A DNA stretch of 64,000 nucleotides from Rhizobium sp. RU20A (GCF_900155885.1 NZ_FTMB01000009.1:86467-150466); one strand, 5' to 3'; counted from the first letter of the stretch, positions 1 to 9,671 are shown. Translations and numbers: made by a program. Notes: a model not told the origin generated them from the letters alone.

Positions 1-60
1 CCGTCACCCGCCCTCTGCGCCACCGTGCTCCCCTCTCTCCGCCGTCATTCTCCCCCTCCA

Positions 61-146
61 CCGTCATCCTCGGGCTTGACCCGAGGATCCAGTACCACCC
101 GGCAATGCCTGAAAGATGGATCCTCGGGTCAAGCCCGAGGATGACC
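61..146. repeat. Two-armed intergenic palindrome, family 1
   Basis: Two inverted copies of a GC-rich palindrome, core CCTCGGGCTTGACCCGAGG, face each other and flank about 30 bases. Each arm is itself self-complementary (CCTCGGG/CCCGAGG). Related copies lie at 4056, 9481, 20996 and 56378, always at gene ends or between genes. The right arm supplies the last codons and stop of the neighbouring EamA transporter. It looks like a rhizobial REP or RIME-type element that may also act as a transcript-end hairpin. Confidence 0.85.
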
Positions 147-1040
147 GGAAGGATGGGCCCGCGCCGCCCGGCGCTTCAGTTTCTGTTCGCGCAGCACGAT
201 GTAGGTCCCCGATCCCATGATGAGGACCGCGCCGATGACGATCGAGGTGCGCGGCACGTCGCCGAAGAAAAGATAGCCGAAGAGCACGGCCCAGAAGAGC
301 AGCGCATATTGCAGCGGCGCCACCGTCGCGGCATCGGCCAGCTTCATGGCGCGGTTGACGAGCACATGGGCGAGCATGGCGACGATGCCGAGCAGGCCGA
401 GCAGGACGAGATCGCCCGCGCTTTGCACCGGCGCCCAGTCGAAGGGCGCCCAGACGATGCCGACGAGCGCCGCCCCCACGATCTGCCAGAACACCAGCAC
501 CGTATCGGGCGTGCCGCGCAGCGAGCGGGCCGTCACCATCATGAAGGCAAAGCACATGGAGCCGATGAGGCAGATCAGCGCCGGCAGGCCGAGCGCCTGG
601 CCCGACGGGTCGAGCGCGATCACGACGCCGATGAAGCCGACGACGATCGCGCTCCAGCGCCGCCAGCCGACCGTCTCCCCCAGCACCAGCGGCGAGACGG
701 CGGCGACATAGATCGGCGCGGCCAGGAGATAGGTCATGACATCGGCGAGCGGCAGGAATTGCAGCGCCGCGTAAAACAGAAAGATCTCCGCCGTCGAGGC
801 GGCGACGCGCGCCACCTGCAGACCCGGCCGCTCCAGCGCAAACAGCGGCCGCCAGCCGGTTTTCATCAGGAACGGCGCAAGAAGGATCAGTGCCGCCGCG
901 CTGCGGATCAGCACGACCTGCCCGACCGAATAGCTCGCCACCAGCCACTTGCCCATCGTGTCGTTCAGCGAGAACATCAGCGTGGCAAGCAGCATCACGA
1001 AGGCGCCGCTGCGGGCGGCCGAGAAGATCAAGGCGGGCAT
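129..1040 (-). CDS. EamA/DMT-family inner-membrane transporter
   Basis: A 303-residue, almost wholly hydrophobic protein with about ten membrane segments in two repeated halves, as in the drug/metabolite transporter (EamA, RhaT-like) superfamily. The first helix (FVMLLATLMFSLND) and the repeated half ending in VLIMGSGTYIVLRE fit the family. I chose ATG 1040 (MPALIF); an in-frame codon at 1079 would add 14 residues without a membrane role. The last residues (SGHPRA) are read out of a family 1 palindrome, so the native C terminus was probably altered by repeat insertion. Such carriers usually export metabolites, but the substrate cannot be told. It stands alone, with its start about 120 bases from the end of the GGDEF-EAL gene. 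Confidence 0.85.
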   Translation of the reverse strand: MPALIFSAARSGAFVMLLATLMFSLNDTMGKWLVASYSVGQVVLIRSAAALILLAPFLMKTGWRPLFALERPGLQVARVAASTAEIFLFYAALQFLPLADVMTYLLAAPIYVAAVSPLVLGETVGWRRWSAIVVGFIGVVIALDPSGQALGLPALICLIGSMCFAFMMVTARSLRGTPDTVLVFWQIVGAALVGIVWAPFDWAPVQSAGDLVLLGLLGIVAMLAHVLVNRAMKLADAATVAPLQYALLFWAVLFGYLFFGDVPRTSIVIGAVLIMGSGTYIVLREQKLKRRAARAHPSGHPRA

Positions 1041-1158
1041 TGAGGGGATCCTGACGCAAGAGCCCCGCATGTGCCACAAAGCGCTGACGGCGACCAGCCA
1101 CCAATGCTGATGGATCGATCAGCGCGGGTGAGGGGCCAAGTGGCCGACCTTCCTTTTC

Positions 1159-2730
1159 TCAAGCCACGTCCCGCGTGTGCTGCCGCTCCGCGATGTAGGC
1201 CAGCGCGGCCTCGGCGGGCATCGGGCGGCCGAAGAGGTAGCCCTGGCCGATGTCGCATCCTTCGGCGAGGAAATAGGCGAGCTGGCTGTGTTCCTCCAGT
1301 CCCTCGATGGTCATGGCGACGTTGAGGCTCTTGCCGAGGCCGAGCATGGCCTTGACGATCTTCGCCTCGCGCCCTTCGGCAAGGTTCTTCGGCACGAGGC
1401 TCTTGTCGAGCTTGATCTTGTCGAACTGGAACCGGGCGAGCTGCGCAAGGCTCGAATAGCCGGTGCCGAAATCGTCGAGGGAGACCTGGATGCCGAGCAG
1501 CCGGAAGCCCCGGATCAGCGTTTCCGCCAGTTCCGGCTCCGTCATCAGCGCGTTTTCAGTGATCTCCATCTCCAGCCGGGCGGGATCGAGGCCGGTGACC
1601 TGCAGGATCTTTCCGATCCGCTCGACCAGCATCCGGTCCTCGAGCTGCAGCGGCGAGAGGTTGAAGGACAGGCGAATGGTGTCCGGCCAGCCTGCGGCCT
1701 CCCGGCATGCCTTGGCGAGCAGCTGTTCGAACAGCGGAGTGATCAGGCCGATCTCCTCGGCCAGCGAAATGAAGAGCTGCGGCGAGATCATCGTGCCGCT
1801 CTCGTCCTGCCAGCGGGCGAGCGCCTCGAAGCCGCAGATGTCGCCGGTCTTCAGGTCGATCAGCGGCTGGTAGTGGCAGGTGATCCTGTCGTCCTCGACG
1901 GCGCGGCGCAGGCGGTTCTCCAGTCGTGCCCTCGCGCTCACCCGTTCCAGCATGCCGCGTTCGAACAGCATCGTGCGGTTCGGTCCGTGCTTCTTGGCTT
2001 CGTAGAGCGCGACATCGGCGAGGTGGCAGACTTCGGCAAAGGCCGTGGCATGTTCGGGCCAGCGGGCATAGCCGACGCTCGCGCCGACCTGCACCATCAT
2101 GTCCCCGGCCTGCACGGGCCGCGTCAGCGCATGAATGAGCATGGAAGCAAACTTCTCTTCCTTCTCGGGGGGCAGCCCGCTGGCGACGGCCAGAAACTCG
2201 TCGCCGCCGAGGCGGAAGATGCAGCCGCGCTGGGTGAAGGCCGACAGCCGCCGCGCGATTTCCACGAGCAGCAGGTCGCCGCCACGATGTCCGGCGAGGT
2301 CGTTGACCTTCTTGAAACCGTCGAGGTCAATGGCAAAGACGGTGACCTTGCCGATCGTCATTTCGGCGTTCGGCCCAGCCATGCCGGTCACGTCGAAGCG
2401 TTCGAGCGCATAGCGGTTCGGCAGGCGCGTCAGATGGTCATGGGTGGCGATGTGATTGGCGCGCTCGGCCGCCTGCCGGCGGCGCAGGGCCTCGTTCCTG
2501 AAGTCGCGCACCCTCAGCCCGGCATAGATGAAGCTGGCAAGGCCGACGATGTTGACGACGGCGAGAAACACCGTCACGCCGGGCCCGTCATTGGCCCGCA
2601 ACTGCGCATCGAGCTCGAAACGCAGCATATAGGCGATCATCGATGCGAGAGCGGCGGCGCATCCAAGGAGGATCACCTGCCTGCCTGCGCTGCTGCGAAT
2701 GAAGTCGTCCACGGTCCGATCCTCCGGCAT
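1159..2730 (-). CDS. GGDEF-EAL cyclic-di-GMP turnover protein
   Basis: A 523-residue membrane-anchored c-di-GMP enzyme. Two N-terminal helices (about residues 17-36 and 52-72) enclose a short periplasmic loop. They are followed by a GGDEF domain (GGDEF at 175-179) and an EAL domain (EAL at 302-304). The EAL part keeps the substrate and metal signatures FNLSP, EITEN, DDFGTGYSSL and KLDKS, ending with QGYLFGRP, so phosphodiesterase activity is likely. The GGDEF site is intact, but the RxxD inhibitory site expected five residues before it is absent (TQRG there). Cyclase activity, if present, would therefore lack the usual product inhibition. No dedicated sensor domain is visible. Likely roles are motility/attachment switching; the signal is unknown. 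Confidence 0.93.
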   Translation of the reverse strand: MPEDRTVDDFIRSSAGRQVILLGCAAALASMIAYMLRFELDAQLRANDGPGVTVFLAVVNIVGLASFIYAGLRVRDFRNEALRRRQAAERANHIATHDHLTRLPNRYALERFDVTGMAGPNAEMTIGKVTVFAIDLDGFKKVNDLAGHRGGDLLLVEIARRLSAFTQRGCIFRLGGDEFLAVASGLPPEKEEKFASMLIHALTRPVQAGDMMVQVGASVGYARWPEHATAFAEVCHLADVALYEAKKHGPNRTMLFERGMLERVSARARLENRLRRAVEDDRITCHYQPLIDLKTGDICGFEALARWQDESGTMISPQLFISLAEEIGLITPLFEQLLAKACREAAGWPDTIRLSFNLSPLQLEDRMLVERIGKILQVTGLDPARLEMEITENALMTEPELAETLIRGFRLLGIQVSLDDFGTGYSSLAQLARFQFDKIKLDKSLVPKNLAEGREAKIVKAMLGLGKSLNVAMTIEGLEEHSQLAYFLAEGCDIGQGYLFGRPMPAEAALAYIAERQHTRDVA

Positions 2731-2782
2731 GTGAATGCCTTTGTTGCAGAGCGGACTTCAAGGACGACTTAATGGTGCATCC

Positions 2783-3994
2783 CTATTTCTTCGGATTTAT
2801 GAACTGTCTCTCAGATGCTTGCGGAAGATCAAGTCCGGCGAGGACCTCATCCGTGTGCTGGCCGAGCCGCGGTGCGCCCGTGGTGAGCGCAAGGCTGGCA
2901 TCGGAAAAGACGATCGGCGTGCGCACGCCCGGCGCGGTGCCGCCCTTCGCACCCGCGTGGGGAAGATCGACGCGCATGCCGCGATGGGCGATCTGCGGAT
3001 CGTCGAAGACGTCGGCGACGGTGTTGATCGGACCGCCCGGCACGCCTTCGGCTTCGAGCATGGAAAGCAGCGTGTCGCGGGCAAAACGCTGCGTCTCGGC
3101 CGAAAGCGCCTCGGTCAGCGCGTCGCGGTTGGCAACGCGCAGCGCATTGGTGGCAAAGCGCGGATCGCCGGCAAGATCCTCGCGTCCGAGAAGGGTCGCA
3201 AAGCGCACGAACTGCCGGTCATTGCCGACCGCGACGATGAGGTGCCCGTCGGCGACCGGGAAGACCTGATAGGGGGCGATGTTGGGATGGGCATTGCCGA
3301 GCCGCTTCGGCGCCTTGCCGGAAACGAGGAAGTTCAGCGCCTGGTTGGCGAGAACCCCGGTCATGCAGTCGAGCAGCGCAATGTCGATGCGCTGACCGCG
3401 GCCGGTGCGTTCCCGCTGGGCGAGCGCCGCCTGGATGGCGATGACGCCGTAAAGCCCGGTGAAGATGTCGGCAAAGGCGACGCCGATCTTCTGCGGCTCA
3501 CGCTCGGGCTCCCCCGTCAGGTCCATGATGCCGCTCATGCCCTGCACGATGTAGTCGTAGCCGGCCCGGTGCGCATAGGGGCCGTCCTGCCCGAAGCCGG
3601 TGACCGAGCAATAGACGAGCCGCGGATTGACGGCCTTCAGGCTCTCGTAATCGAGCCCGTATTTGTCGAGCCCGCCGACCTTGAAATTCTCGACGAGAAC
3701 GTCGGACTGCGCCGCCAGCCGCCGCACCGCCTCCTGCCCTTCCTTGGTGGTGAAATCGAGAACGACGGATTTCTTGCCGCGATTGCAGGCATGGAAATAG
3801 GCCGCATCCAGCCGCTCCCCGTCCTCGCCCTCCACGAAGGGCGGTCCCCAGCTGCGCGTGTCGTCGCCTTGCGGGCTCTCGACCTTGATGACGTCAGCCC
3901 CGAGATCGGCGAGCGTCTGCCCGATCCAGGGTCCGGCCAGAATACGCGCCAGCTCCAGCACCTTCAGGCCGGCAAGGGGATGGGTGTCGCTCAT
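2783..3994 (-). CDS. Class III (CaiB/BaiF) CoA-transferase, probably glutarate-specific
   Basis: A 403-residue family III CoA-transferase. The N terminus (LKVLELARILAGPW, LGADVIKVE) and the catalytic aspartate in FADIFTG (Asp176) are typical of formyl-CoA transferase and CaiB relatives. It lies about 190 bases downstream of gcdH on the same strand. Succinyl-CoA:glutarate CoA-transferase of this family is known to make glutaryl-CoA, the substrate of GcdH, so the pair probably activates and oxidises glutarate from lysine or related compounds. The assignment of glutarate rests on context. A family 1 palindrome separates the two genes and could reduce read-through. ATG 3994 follows a GGAGA-like site. 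The family also includes oxalate, carnitine and mesaconate enzymes. Confidence 0.85.
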   Translation of the reverse strand: MSDTHPLAGLKVLELARILAGPWIGQTLADLGADVIKVESPQGDDTRSWGPPFVEGEDGERLDAAYFHACNRGKKSVVLDFTTKEGQEAVRRLAAQSDVLVENFKVGGLDKYGLDYESLKAVNPRLVYCSVTGFGQDGPYAHRAGYDYIVQGMSGIMDLTGEPEREPQKIGVAFADIFTGLYGVIAIQAALAQRERTGRGQRIDIALLDCMTGVLANQALNFLVSGKAPKRLGNAHPNIAPYQVFPVADGHLIVAVGNDRQFVRFATLLGREDLAGDPRFATNALRVANRDALTEALSAETQRFARDTLLSMLEAEGVPGGPINTVADVFDDPQIAHRGMRVDLPHAGAKGGTAPGVRTPIVFSDASLALTTGAPRLGQHTDEVLAGLDLPQASERQFINPKK

Positions 3995-4055
3995 CTCTGG
4001 GTCTCCGTGGGCTAGGCTGTCCGGATTGGGGTTGTGTGCCCGCTCCCCTCTCCTC

Positions 4056-4089
4056 CGTCATCCTCGGGTCAAGCCCGAGGATGACGGAG
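4056..4089. repeat. Single-arm family 1 palindrome
   Basis: A single perfect hairpin (CCGTCATCCTCGGGTC and its complement around a short centre) lies between gcdH and the CoA-transferase. The core is the same as the elements at 61, 9481, 20996 and 56378, but only one arm is present. In the transcript it would form a strong stem between the two cistrons. Confidence 0.8.
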
Positions 4090-4186
4090 GAGGGGGTCGA
4101 GGTGGAAAGGATCAAGGCGTAAGGCAATGGCCGTCGCGGCAGAGGCTCGCCCTACGCTCTCCGACGCCGCCGCGTCCGTCACACCC

Positions 4187-5374
4187 TCAGAAAAACGCCT
4201 GCAACCCCGTCTGCGCCCGGCCGAGGATCAGCGCATGCACGTCGTGCGTCCCCTCATAGGTGTTCACCGTCTCGAGGTTCACCATGTGGCGCATCACCTG
4301 GTATTCCTCGGAAATGCCGTTGCCGCCGTGCATGTCGCGGGCCATGCGGGCGATGTCGAGCGCCTTGCCGCAATTGTTGCGCTTGACGATGGAGATCATC
4401 TCCGGCGCCATGCGGTGCTCGTCCATCAGGCGGCCCACGCGCAAGGAGCCCTGCAGGCCGAGCGCGATCTCCGTCAGCATGTCCGACAGCTTCTTCTGGA
4501 AGAGCTGCGTCTGGGCGAGCGGCTTGCCGAACTGCTTGCGGTCGAGGCCGTACTGGCGGGCCGCATGCCAGCAGAATTCGGCCGCGCCCAGCACGCCCCA
4601 GGAAATGCCGTAGCGGGCCCGGTTGAGGCAGCCGAAAGGACCCTTGAGGCCTTCGACGTTGGGCAGCAGCTGCTCTTCGCCGACTTCCACATTGTCCATG
4701 ACGATCTCGCCGGTCACGGACGCGCGCAGCGACAGCTTGCCGCCGATCTTCGGTGCCGAGAGGCCCTTCATGCCCTTCTCCAGGATGAAGCCGCGGATGG
4801 CGCCGCCATGGGCTTCCGACTTCGCCCAGACCACGAAGACATCGGCGATCGGCGCATTCGAGATCCACATCTTCGAGCCGACGAGCCGATAGCCGCCCTC
4901 GGTCTTGATGGCGCGGGTCTTCATGCCGCCGGGGTCGGAGCCGGCGTCCGGCTCGGTGAGGCCGAAGCAGCCGATATACTCGCCCGAGATCAGCTTCGGC
5001 AGGTACTTCTGCCGCTGCTCTTCCGAGCCATAGGCATGGATCGGGTAGATGACGAGGGAAGACTGCACGCTCATCATGGAGCGGTAGCCGCTGTCGACGC
5101 GCTCGACCTCGCGGGCAATCAGGCCGTAGGCAACATAAGAGGCGCCGACGCCGCCATAGGTGTCGGGAACGGTGACGCCGAGCAGACCGACCTCGCCCAT
5201 TTCGCGGAAGATGCCGGGCTCGGTCTTCTCCTCGCGATAGGCCTCGATGACGCGCGGCTGCAGCTTATCCTGCGCATAGGCCCGCGCCGTATCGCGGATC
5301 ATGCGCTCGTCGTCCGTCAGCTGGTCCTCGAGAAGGAAGGGGTCTTCCCAGACGAATTCGTTCTTGCCGGCCAT
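4187..5374 (-). CDS. gcdH: Glutaryl-CoA dehydrogenase
   Basis: A 395-residue FAD acyl-CoA dehydrogenase, the usual length for GcdH, which converts glutaryl-CoA to crotonyl-CoA and CO2. It shows the N-terminal helical domain ([20 protein letters not shown]), the FAD-binding stretch [16 protein letters not shown] and the C-terminal [17 protein letters not shown] carrying the catalytic glutamate. This TYEGT(H/N)[10 protein letters not shown] ending is characteristic of glutaryl-CoA dehydrogenases. ATG 5374 (MAGKNEF) is chosen because a GAGGAGAAG ribosome site precedes it; the longer reading from 5416 has no such site. The downstream CoA-transferase likely supplies its substrate. Confidence 0.95.
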   Translation of the reverse strand: MAGKNEFVWEDPFLLEDQLTDDERMIRDTARAYAQDKLQPRVIEAYREEKTEPGIFREMGEVGLLGVTVPDTYGGVGASYVAYGLIAREVERVDSGYRSMMSVQSSLVIYPIHAYGSEEQRQKYLPKLISGEYIGCFGLTEPDAGSDPGGMKTRAIKTEGGYRLVGSKMWISNAPIADVFVVWAKSEAHGGAIRGFILEKGMKGLSAPKIGGKLSLRASVTGEIVMDNVEVGEEQLLPNVEGLKGPFGCLNRARYGISWGVLGAAEFCWHAARQYGLDRKQFGKPLAQTQLFQKKLSDMLTEIALGLQGSLRVGRLMDEHRMAPEMISIVKRNNCGKALDIARMARDMHGGNGISEEYQVMRHMVNLETVNTYEGTHDVHALILGRAQTGLQAFF

Positions 5375-5667
5375 GGTCTTCTCCTCGGTCGCGGAACAGG
5401 GCAGCGCCCCTGACATCTGCGGAGGGTTATCGCAGCCCGTCGGGAAAGCGCCAAACGAAAAACCCTCACAGTGTCATGACATCCACGCATGGCCGCAACC
5501 GATGGTGGATTGAGGGCAGGCACATGCAAGTCTCTCAATTCGTTGGCATTTAAGGTGTTCATTCACTCTTTCGAAAGAGGGAACGTAGTAGGGGGGTAAG
5601 TGTTCAGCGACACGGCGCCCGGCAGTTTCAAGCCGGGAACGATCGCGCTTACAGGAGTTTCCCCGAC
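5375..5667. other. Intergenic region with a TGTCATGACA palindrome
   Basis: About 290 bases between the divergent gcdH and chemotaxis genes contain no convincing gene. A perfect 10-base palindrome, TGTCATGACA, lies at 5472-5481, about 100 bases upstream of gcdH, and could be a regulator site. Short inverted stretches (CTTTCGAAAG near 5570) precede the chemotaxis gene. No promoter matches well enough to name. Confidence 0.35.
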
Positions 5668-7389
5668 ATGTCCTTCAGACATTTGCTCGGCGCCCGCGAG
5701 CGTTTGGCCATGCTCAATGCCATCCACCGTTCCCAGGCTGTCATCGAATTCGATCTTTCCGGCACCATCCTCTCGGCCAATGAAAACTTCTGCAAGACGA
5801 TCGGCTATAGCGCGAACGAGATCGTCGGCCGGCATCACAGCCTGTTCGTTTCGACGGACGAAGCGCAATCGGGTGCCTACCGCGCCTTCTGGGCCGGGCT
5901 TGCCGCCGGGCACTTCAGCCAGGGCAAGTACCGCCGCATCGGCAAGGATGGCCGACAGGTGTGGATCGAGGCGACCTACAATCCGATTTTCCGCCGCGGC
6001 AAACCCTGGAAGGTCGTGAAGTTCGCCACCGACATCACCGCCCAGCATCGCAAGTCGATGGAAGAGGCCGGCAAGATCGAGGCCCTGTCGCGCGCGCTCG
6101 CCGTCATCGAGTTCACCCCGGACGGCCATATCCTGACGGCCAACGAGAATTTCCTGTCGACGCTCGGCTACACGCTGCCGGAAATCGTCGGCAAGCACCA
6201 TGCCCTGTTCTGCGAACCGTCCTATGCGGCAAGCGATGCCTATCGCACCTTCTGGCGGGATCTCGGCCGCGGCACCTTCGCCTCCGACCAGTTCATGCGG
6301 ATCGCCAAAAACGGCCGGCGCGTCTTCATCCAGGCCTCCTACAACCCGATCCTCGACGAGGACGGCCATGTGACCAAGGTGGTGAAATTCGCGACCGATG
6401 TTACGGCCCGTGTCGAGGCGGTCGAGGAGATCGGCGCGGGGCTTGAAAGGCTCGCGCAGTGCAATGTCCGCATTACCCTCGACAAGCCGTTCGTCGGCGA
6501 GCTCGAAAGTCTGCGCAAGAACTTCAACAGCTCGATCGGCGCCTTCCAGGCCACGCTCGAAAGGGTTCTGGATCAGACCCGCGGCCTGACCGCCGATAGC
6601 CAGGACATCCACGCGGCCGCCGATGACCTCTCCGAGCGCACTACCCAGCAGGCCGACGCGCTCGAAAACACCTCCAGCGCCCTGCACGAGGTGGCCGCCA
6701 CCGTTGAGCTCGCCGCCCGCAATGCGTCCGAGACGCGCCGCCTCGTGCAGGAAGCGCGCAGCTCCGCCAACCAGTCGGGCAGCGTGCTGCGCGAGACGGT
6801 CGAGGCCATGAACCGCATCCAGAAAGCGTCGGACGAGATCGGCACCATCATCGGCGTCATCAACGAGATCGCCTTCCAGACCAATCTCCTGGCGCTGAAT
6901 GCCGGGGTGGAAGCCGCCCGCGCCGGTGACGCCGGCAAGGGCTTTGCCGTGGTAGCCCAGGAAGTCAGGGCGCTCGCCCAACGCTCCGCCAGTGCCGCCA
7001 ACGACATCCGGGCGCTGATCGGCAATGCCGGCCGCGAAGTGGTGGAAGGGGTCCGTCTCGTCGACGCCACCGGCCGGTCGCTTGAGGAAATCACCGCCTT
7101 CGTGGAAACCATCGACCAGAACATCGACGGCATCGCCACGGCGGCGTCCGAACAGACGGCGGGGATCAGCCATATCCGCCAGTCGATCCGCGATCTCGAC
7201 GAGGTCACCCGCCAGAATGCCGACATGGTGCGCCGCACGGTCGCGATCAGCCAGAGCCTCGCTGACGGCTCCGACGCGCTCGCCGATCTCGTCGGCAATT
7301 TCAAGCTCAACCGACGCCGTGTCCAGCGCGAGGAGGGTGCCGTGCCGGCCACTCCGGTGCCTGTATCCCGCACCATGCGCGCAGCCTGA
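5668..7389 (+). CDS. Soluble double-PAS methyl-accepting chemotaxis protein
   Basis: A 573-residue transducer without membrane helices. Two tandem PAS domains of the same type (about residues 10-120 and 135-245) each contain the phrase AVIEF, then IVGKHH/IVGRHH, and end in WKVVKFATDIT or TKVVKFATDVT. A linker leads to a long coiled-coil MCP signalling domain whose hairpin tip is EIAFQTNLLALNAGVEAARAG. The near-identical PAS units suggest internal duplication. Such cytoplasmic PAS transducers commonly sense redox or oxygen through haem or FAD; which cofactor applies here is not visible. No C-terminal CheR-binding pentapeptide is seen. ATG 5668 follows an AGGAG site. A bidirectional terminator follows. 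Confidence 0.93.
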   Translation: MSFRHLLGARERLAMLNAIHRSQAVIEFDLSGTILSANENFCKTIGYSANEIVGRHHSLFVSTDEAQSGAYRAFWAGLAAGHFSQGKYRRIGKDGRQVWIEATYNPIFRRGKPWKVVKFATDITAQHRKSMEEAGKIEALSRALAVIEFTPDGHILTANENFLSTLGYTLPEIVGKHHALFCEPSYAASDAYRTFWRDLGRGTFASDQFMRIAKNGRRVFIQASYNPILDEDGHVTKVVKFATDVTARVEAVEEIGAGLERLAQCNVRITLDKPFVGELESLRKNFNSSIGAFQATLERVLDQTRGLTADSQDIHAAADDLSERTTQQADALENTSSALHEVAATVELAARNASETRRLVQEARSSANQSGSVLRETVEAMNRIQKASDEIGTIIGVINEIAFQTNLLALNAGVEAARAGDAGKGFAVVAQEVRALAQRSASAANDIRALIGNAGREVVEGVRLVDATGRSLEEITAFVETIDQNIDGIATAASEQTAGISHIRQSIRDLDEVTRQNADMVRRTVAISQSLADGSDALADLVGNFKLNRRRVQREEGAVPATPVPVSRTMRAA

Positions 7390-7397
7390 ACCAGACG

Positions 7398-7433
7398 AAA
7401 GGGGCCCGGGAGACGCAGTCGCCCGGGCCCTTT
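7398..7433. terminator. Bidirectional terminator between MCP and htpG
   Basis: An inverted repeat GGGCCCGGG / CCCGGGCCC with an 11-base loop is flanked by AAA on the left and TTT on the right. It can therefore end transcripts arriving from either of the convergent genes. Confidence 0.8.
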
Positions 7434-7455
7434 CCAAAGATACCGTGGACGGCGA

Positions 7456-9360
7456 TCAGGCCTTCAGCGCCCGATCGAACAGCCGCGACAGGCGCTCGGC
7501 GAAGGCCTTGGGATCGGCCGGCTTGTCGCCGTCGAGAATGCGGGCCTGGTCGAGCAGCAGGTGTGCCGCATCCGTCTTGAGGCCCTGATCGTCCGGCCGC
7601 GCGGCCAGCGCCTTAACGAGATCATGGCCCGGATTGACTTCCAGCACCGGCTTTGCCGCCTCCGACAGGCGTCCCGCGCCCTGCAGGATCTTTTCCAGGT
7701 GCCGGTCCGGCCCGTGTTCCGGCGCCACCAGGCAGACCGCGCTTTCGCGCAGGCGATCCGAAACCCTGACATCCGAGACGGCATCCGAGAGCACGCCCTT
7801 GGCAAAGGTCACGAAATCCGTGACCGCCGGCGAGGCATCGGCCGGCTTCGTTTCGGCCTCGTCCGCCGCGCCGATCGCCGCGAGATCGGCGCCGCCCTGC
7901 GTCACCGACTTGAAGGCCTTGCCATCGAAATCCGGCACCGCCGTCACCCAGAAACTGTCGACGGGATCGGTTAGCAGCAGCACCTCGATCCCCTTGGCGC
8001 GGAAACCTTCAAGCTGCGGGGAGGCAAGGATCTGCGCGGCATTGTCGCCGGTGATGTAGTAGATCGCCTGCTGCCCGTCCTTCATGTCCTTGACATAGTC
8101 GGCCAGCGAGCGCACGCCCTCGCCGGAGGTCGTCGTCTTGAAGCGGGAAAGAGCGAGCAGCTGCTGGCGCCGCTCGAAGTCCTCGTAAATGCCTTCCTTC
8201 AGCACCGTGCCGAAGGTGTCCCAGACCGTCGCGAAAGTCTCCGGCTCGTTCTCGGCCAGCTTCTCGATGTCCTTCAGCACGCGGTTCGTCACGCCCTTGC
8301 GGATTGCGCCGAGGATCGGGCTTTCCTGGATCATCTCGCGCGAGACATTGAGCGGCAGGTCGGCGGTATCGACAAGGCCGCGTACGAAACGCAGGTAGCG
8401 CGGCATGAGATCGGCATCGTCGGTGATGAAGACGCGCTTCACATAAAGCTTCATGCGCCCCTTGCGATCCTGGTCGAAGAGATCGAAGGGTCGCGAGCCC
8501 GGCACGAAGGCGAGCGCGGTATATTCATGCCGCCCCTCGGCGCGGAAATGCACGGTGAGCGCCGGATCGTCATACTGGCCGGCGACGCCGCGGTAGAATT
8601 CGGCGTACTCTTGCCTGCTGATCTCGCTCTTCGACTTCGTCCACAGCGCCGACCCGTCGGCGATCTGGCGGGCTTCCTCGCCGGGCTTGTCGATGATGCT
8701 GATCGGCACCGGCACGTGGCCGGACTGGTCCTTGACGATCTTCTCGACCGTCCATTTCGACGTGTACTGCTTGGCATCGTCCAGAAGATGGAGCGTGATG
8801 CGGGTGCCCCGCACCGGGGCTTCGGAGGGGTCGATGGCCGCCACCGTATAGCTGCCCTTGCCGTCCGACGACCACAGGAAGGCCTCGTCCGAACCGGCAC
8901 GGCGCGTCGCCACATCGATGCGCTCGGCCACCATGAAGGCGGAATAGAAGCCGACGCCGAACTGGCCGATCAGCTGCGCGCCGGCCGCGCCGCTTTCCTT
9001 CTCCTTCTGGGCCGCCTCGATGCGTTCCATGAAGGCCTTCGTGCCGGACCGCGCGATGGTGCCGAGGGCCTCCACGAGATCCTCGCGGCCCATGCCGATG
9101 CCGTTATCCTCGACGATCAGCCGCTTGCCCTCTTCGTCCAGCGTCAGCGTGATCTTCGCCTGCGGATCGGACCCGAGAAGGGCAGGGTTCTCGATCGCCT
9201 CGTAGCGCAGCTTCTCGCAGGCATCGGCGGCATTCGAGATCAATTCGCGCAGGAACACGTCCTTGTCGGAATAGACCGAGTGCACCATCAGGTGCAGAAG
9301 CTTCGCGACATCGGCCTCGAACACATGGTTCTCGACGGAACCCTTGGCGGCAGCAGTCAT
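7456..9360 (-). CDS. htpG: Molecular chaperone HtpG (Hsp90)
   Basis: A 634-residue Hsp90, close to the usual bacterial length of about 625. The GHKL ATPase N domain carries ELISNAADACEKLRYEA, the nucleotide motif DNGIGM and the lid glycine motif GQFGVGFYSAFMVA. The middle domain contains GVVDTADLPLNVSREM-like sequence (here RGLVDTADLPLNVSREM), the Hsp90 signature with the catalytic arginine. A C-terminal dimerisation domain follows. ATP-driven cytoplasmic chaperone, generally not essential. ATG 9360 is preceded by AAGGAGG. The upstream gap holds a family 1 repeat; no heat-shock promoter could be recognised with confidence. Confidence 0.97.
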   Translation of the reverse strand: MTAAAKGSVENHVFEADVAKLLHLMVHSVYSDKDVFLRELISNAADACEKLRYEAIENPALLGSDPQAKITLTLDEEGKRLIVEDNGIGMGREDLVEALGTIARSGTKAFMERIEAAQKEKESGAAGAQLIGQFGVGFYSAFMVAERIDVATRRAGSDEAFLWSSDGKGSYTVAAIDPSEAPVRGTRITLHLLDDAKQYTSKWTVEKIVKDQSGHVPVPISIIDKPGEEARQIADGSALWTKSKSEISRQEYAEFYRGVAGQYDDPALTVHFRAEGRHEYTALAFVPGSRPFDLFDQDRKGRMKLYVKRVFITDDADLMPRYLRFVRGLVDTADLPLNVSREMIQESPILGAIRKGVTNRVLKDIEKLAENEPETFATVWDTFGTVLKEGIYEDFERRQQLLALSRFKTTTSGEGVRSLADYVKDMKDGQQAIYYITGDNAAQILASPQLEGFRAKGIEVLLLTDPVDSFWVTAVPDFDGKAFKSVTQGGADLAAIGAADEAETKPADASPAVTDFVTFAKGVLSDAVSDVRVSDRLRESAVCLVAPEHGPDRHLEKILQGAGRLSEAAKPVLEVNPGHDLVKALAARPDDQGLKTDAAHLLLDQARILDGDKPADPKAFAERLSRLFDRALKA

Positions 9361-9480
9361 CGGCGGAAAACCTCCTTGGCTTACAGGTGGGTGATGGAAG
9401 TGCGCCTCAGGTGGCGAAATCCGGCGGGGAATTCAAGGGGGCGGGCCATGGTGTTTGCGCGTGAAGACTCGTCAGAGTTT

Positions 9481-9571
9481 CCCGTCATGCTCGGGCTTGA
9501 CCCGAGCATCCATGCGGCATCCGCCGCACTCTTGGCGTGGATCCTCGGCTCGGTGGCCGAGGATGACGGAG
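9481..9571. repeat. Two-armed intergenic palindrome, family 1 (diverged)
   Basis: Two arms, one with core GCTCGGGCTTGACCCGAGC and one degenerate arm CCTCGGCTCGGTGGCCGAGG, flank about 35 bases in the roughly 310-base gap between gabD and htpG. Apart from this element I see no gene in the gap. Confidence 0.8.
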
Positions 9572-9671
9572 ACCGGAGTGAAGGCCCTGCCCGGAAGCGA
9601 GGCCTTTCGCACATGAGCAAGCGCTTGCCCGCACTCCAAACGAGCGATGGCATAGCCCTCTAGTCAGCCCC

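Noticed and set aside
1177..2772. Long plus-strand open frame (531 codons) opposite the GGDEF-EAL gene
   Set aside because: Antisense shadow caused by high GC; no domain sense, while the minus strand has clear motifs.
5563..7437. 624-codon minus-strand frame opposite the chemotaxis gene
   Set aside because: Its composition is the complement of the MCP coding frame; the plus strand has PAS and MCP motifs.
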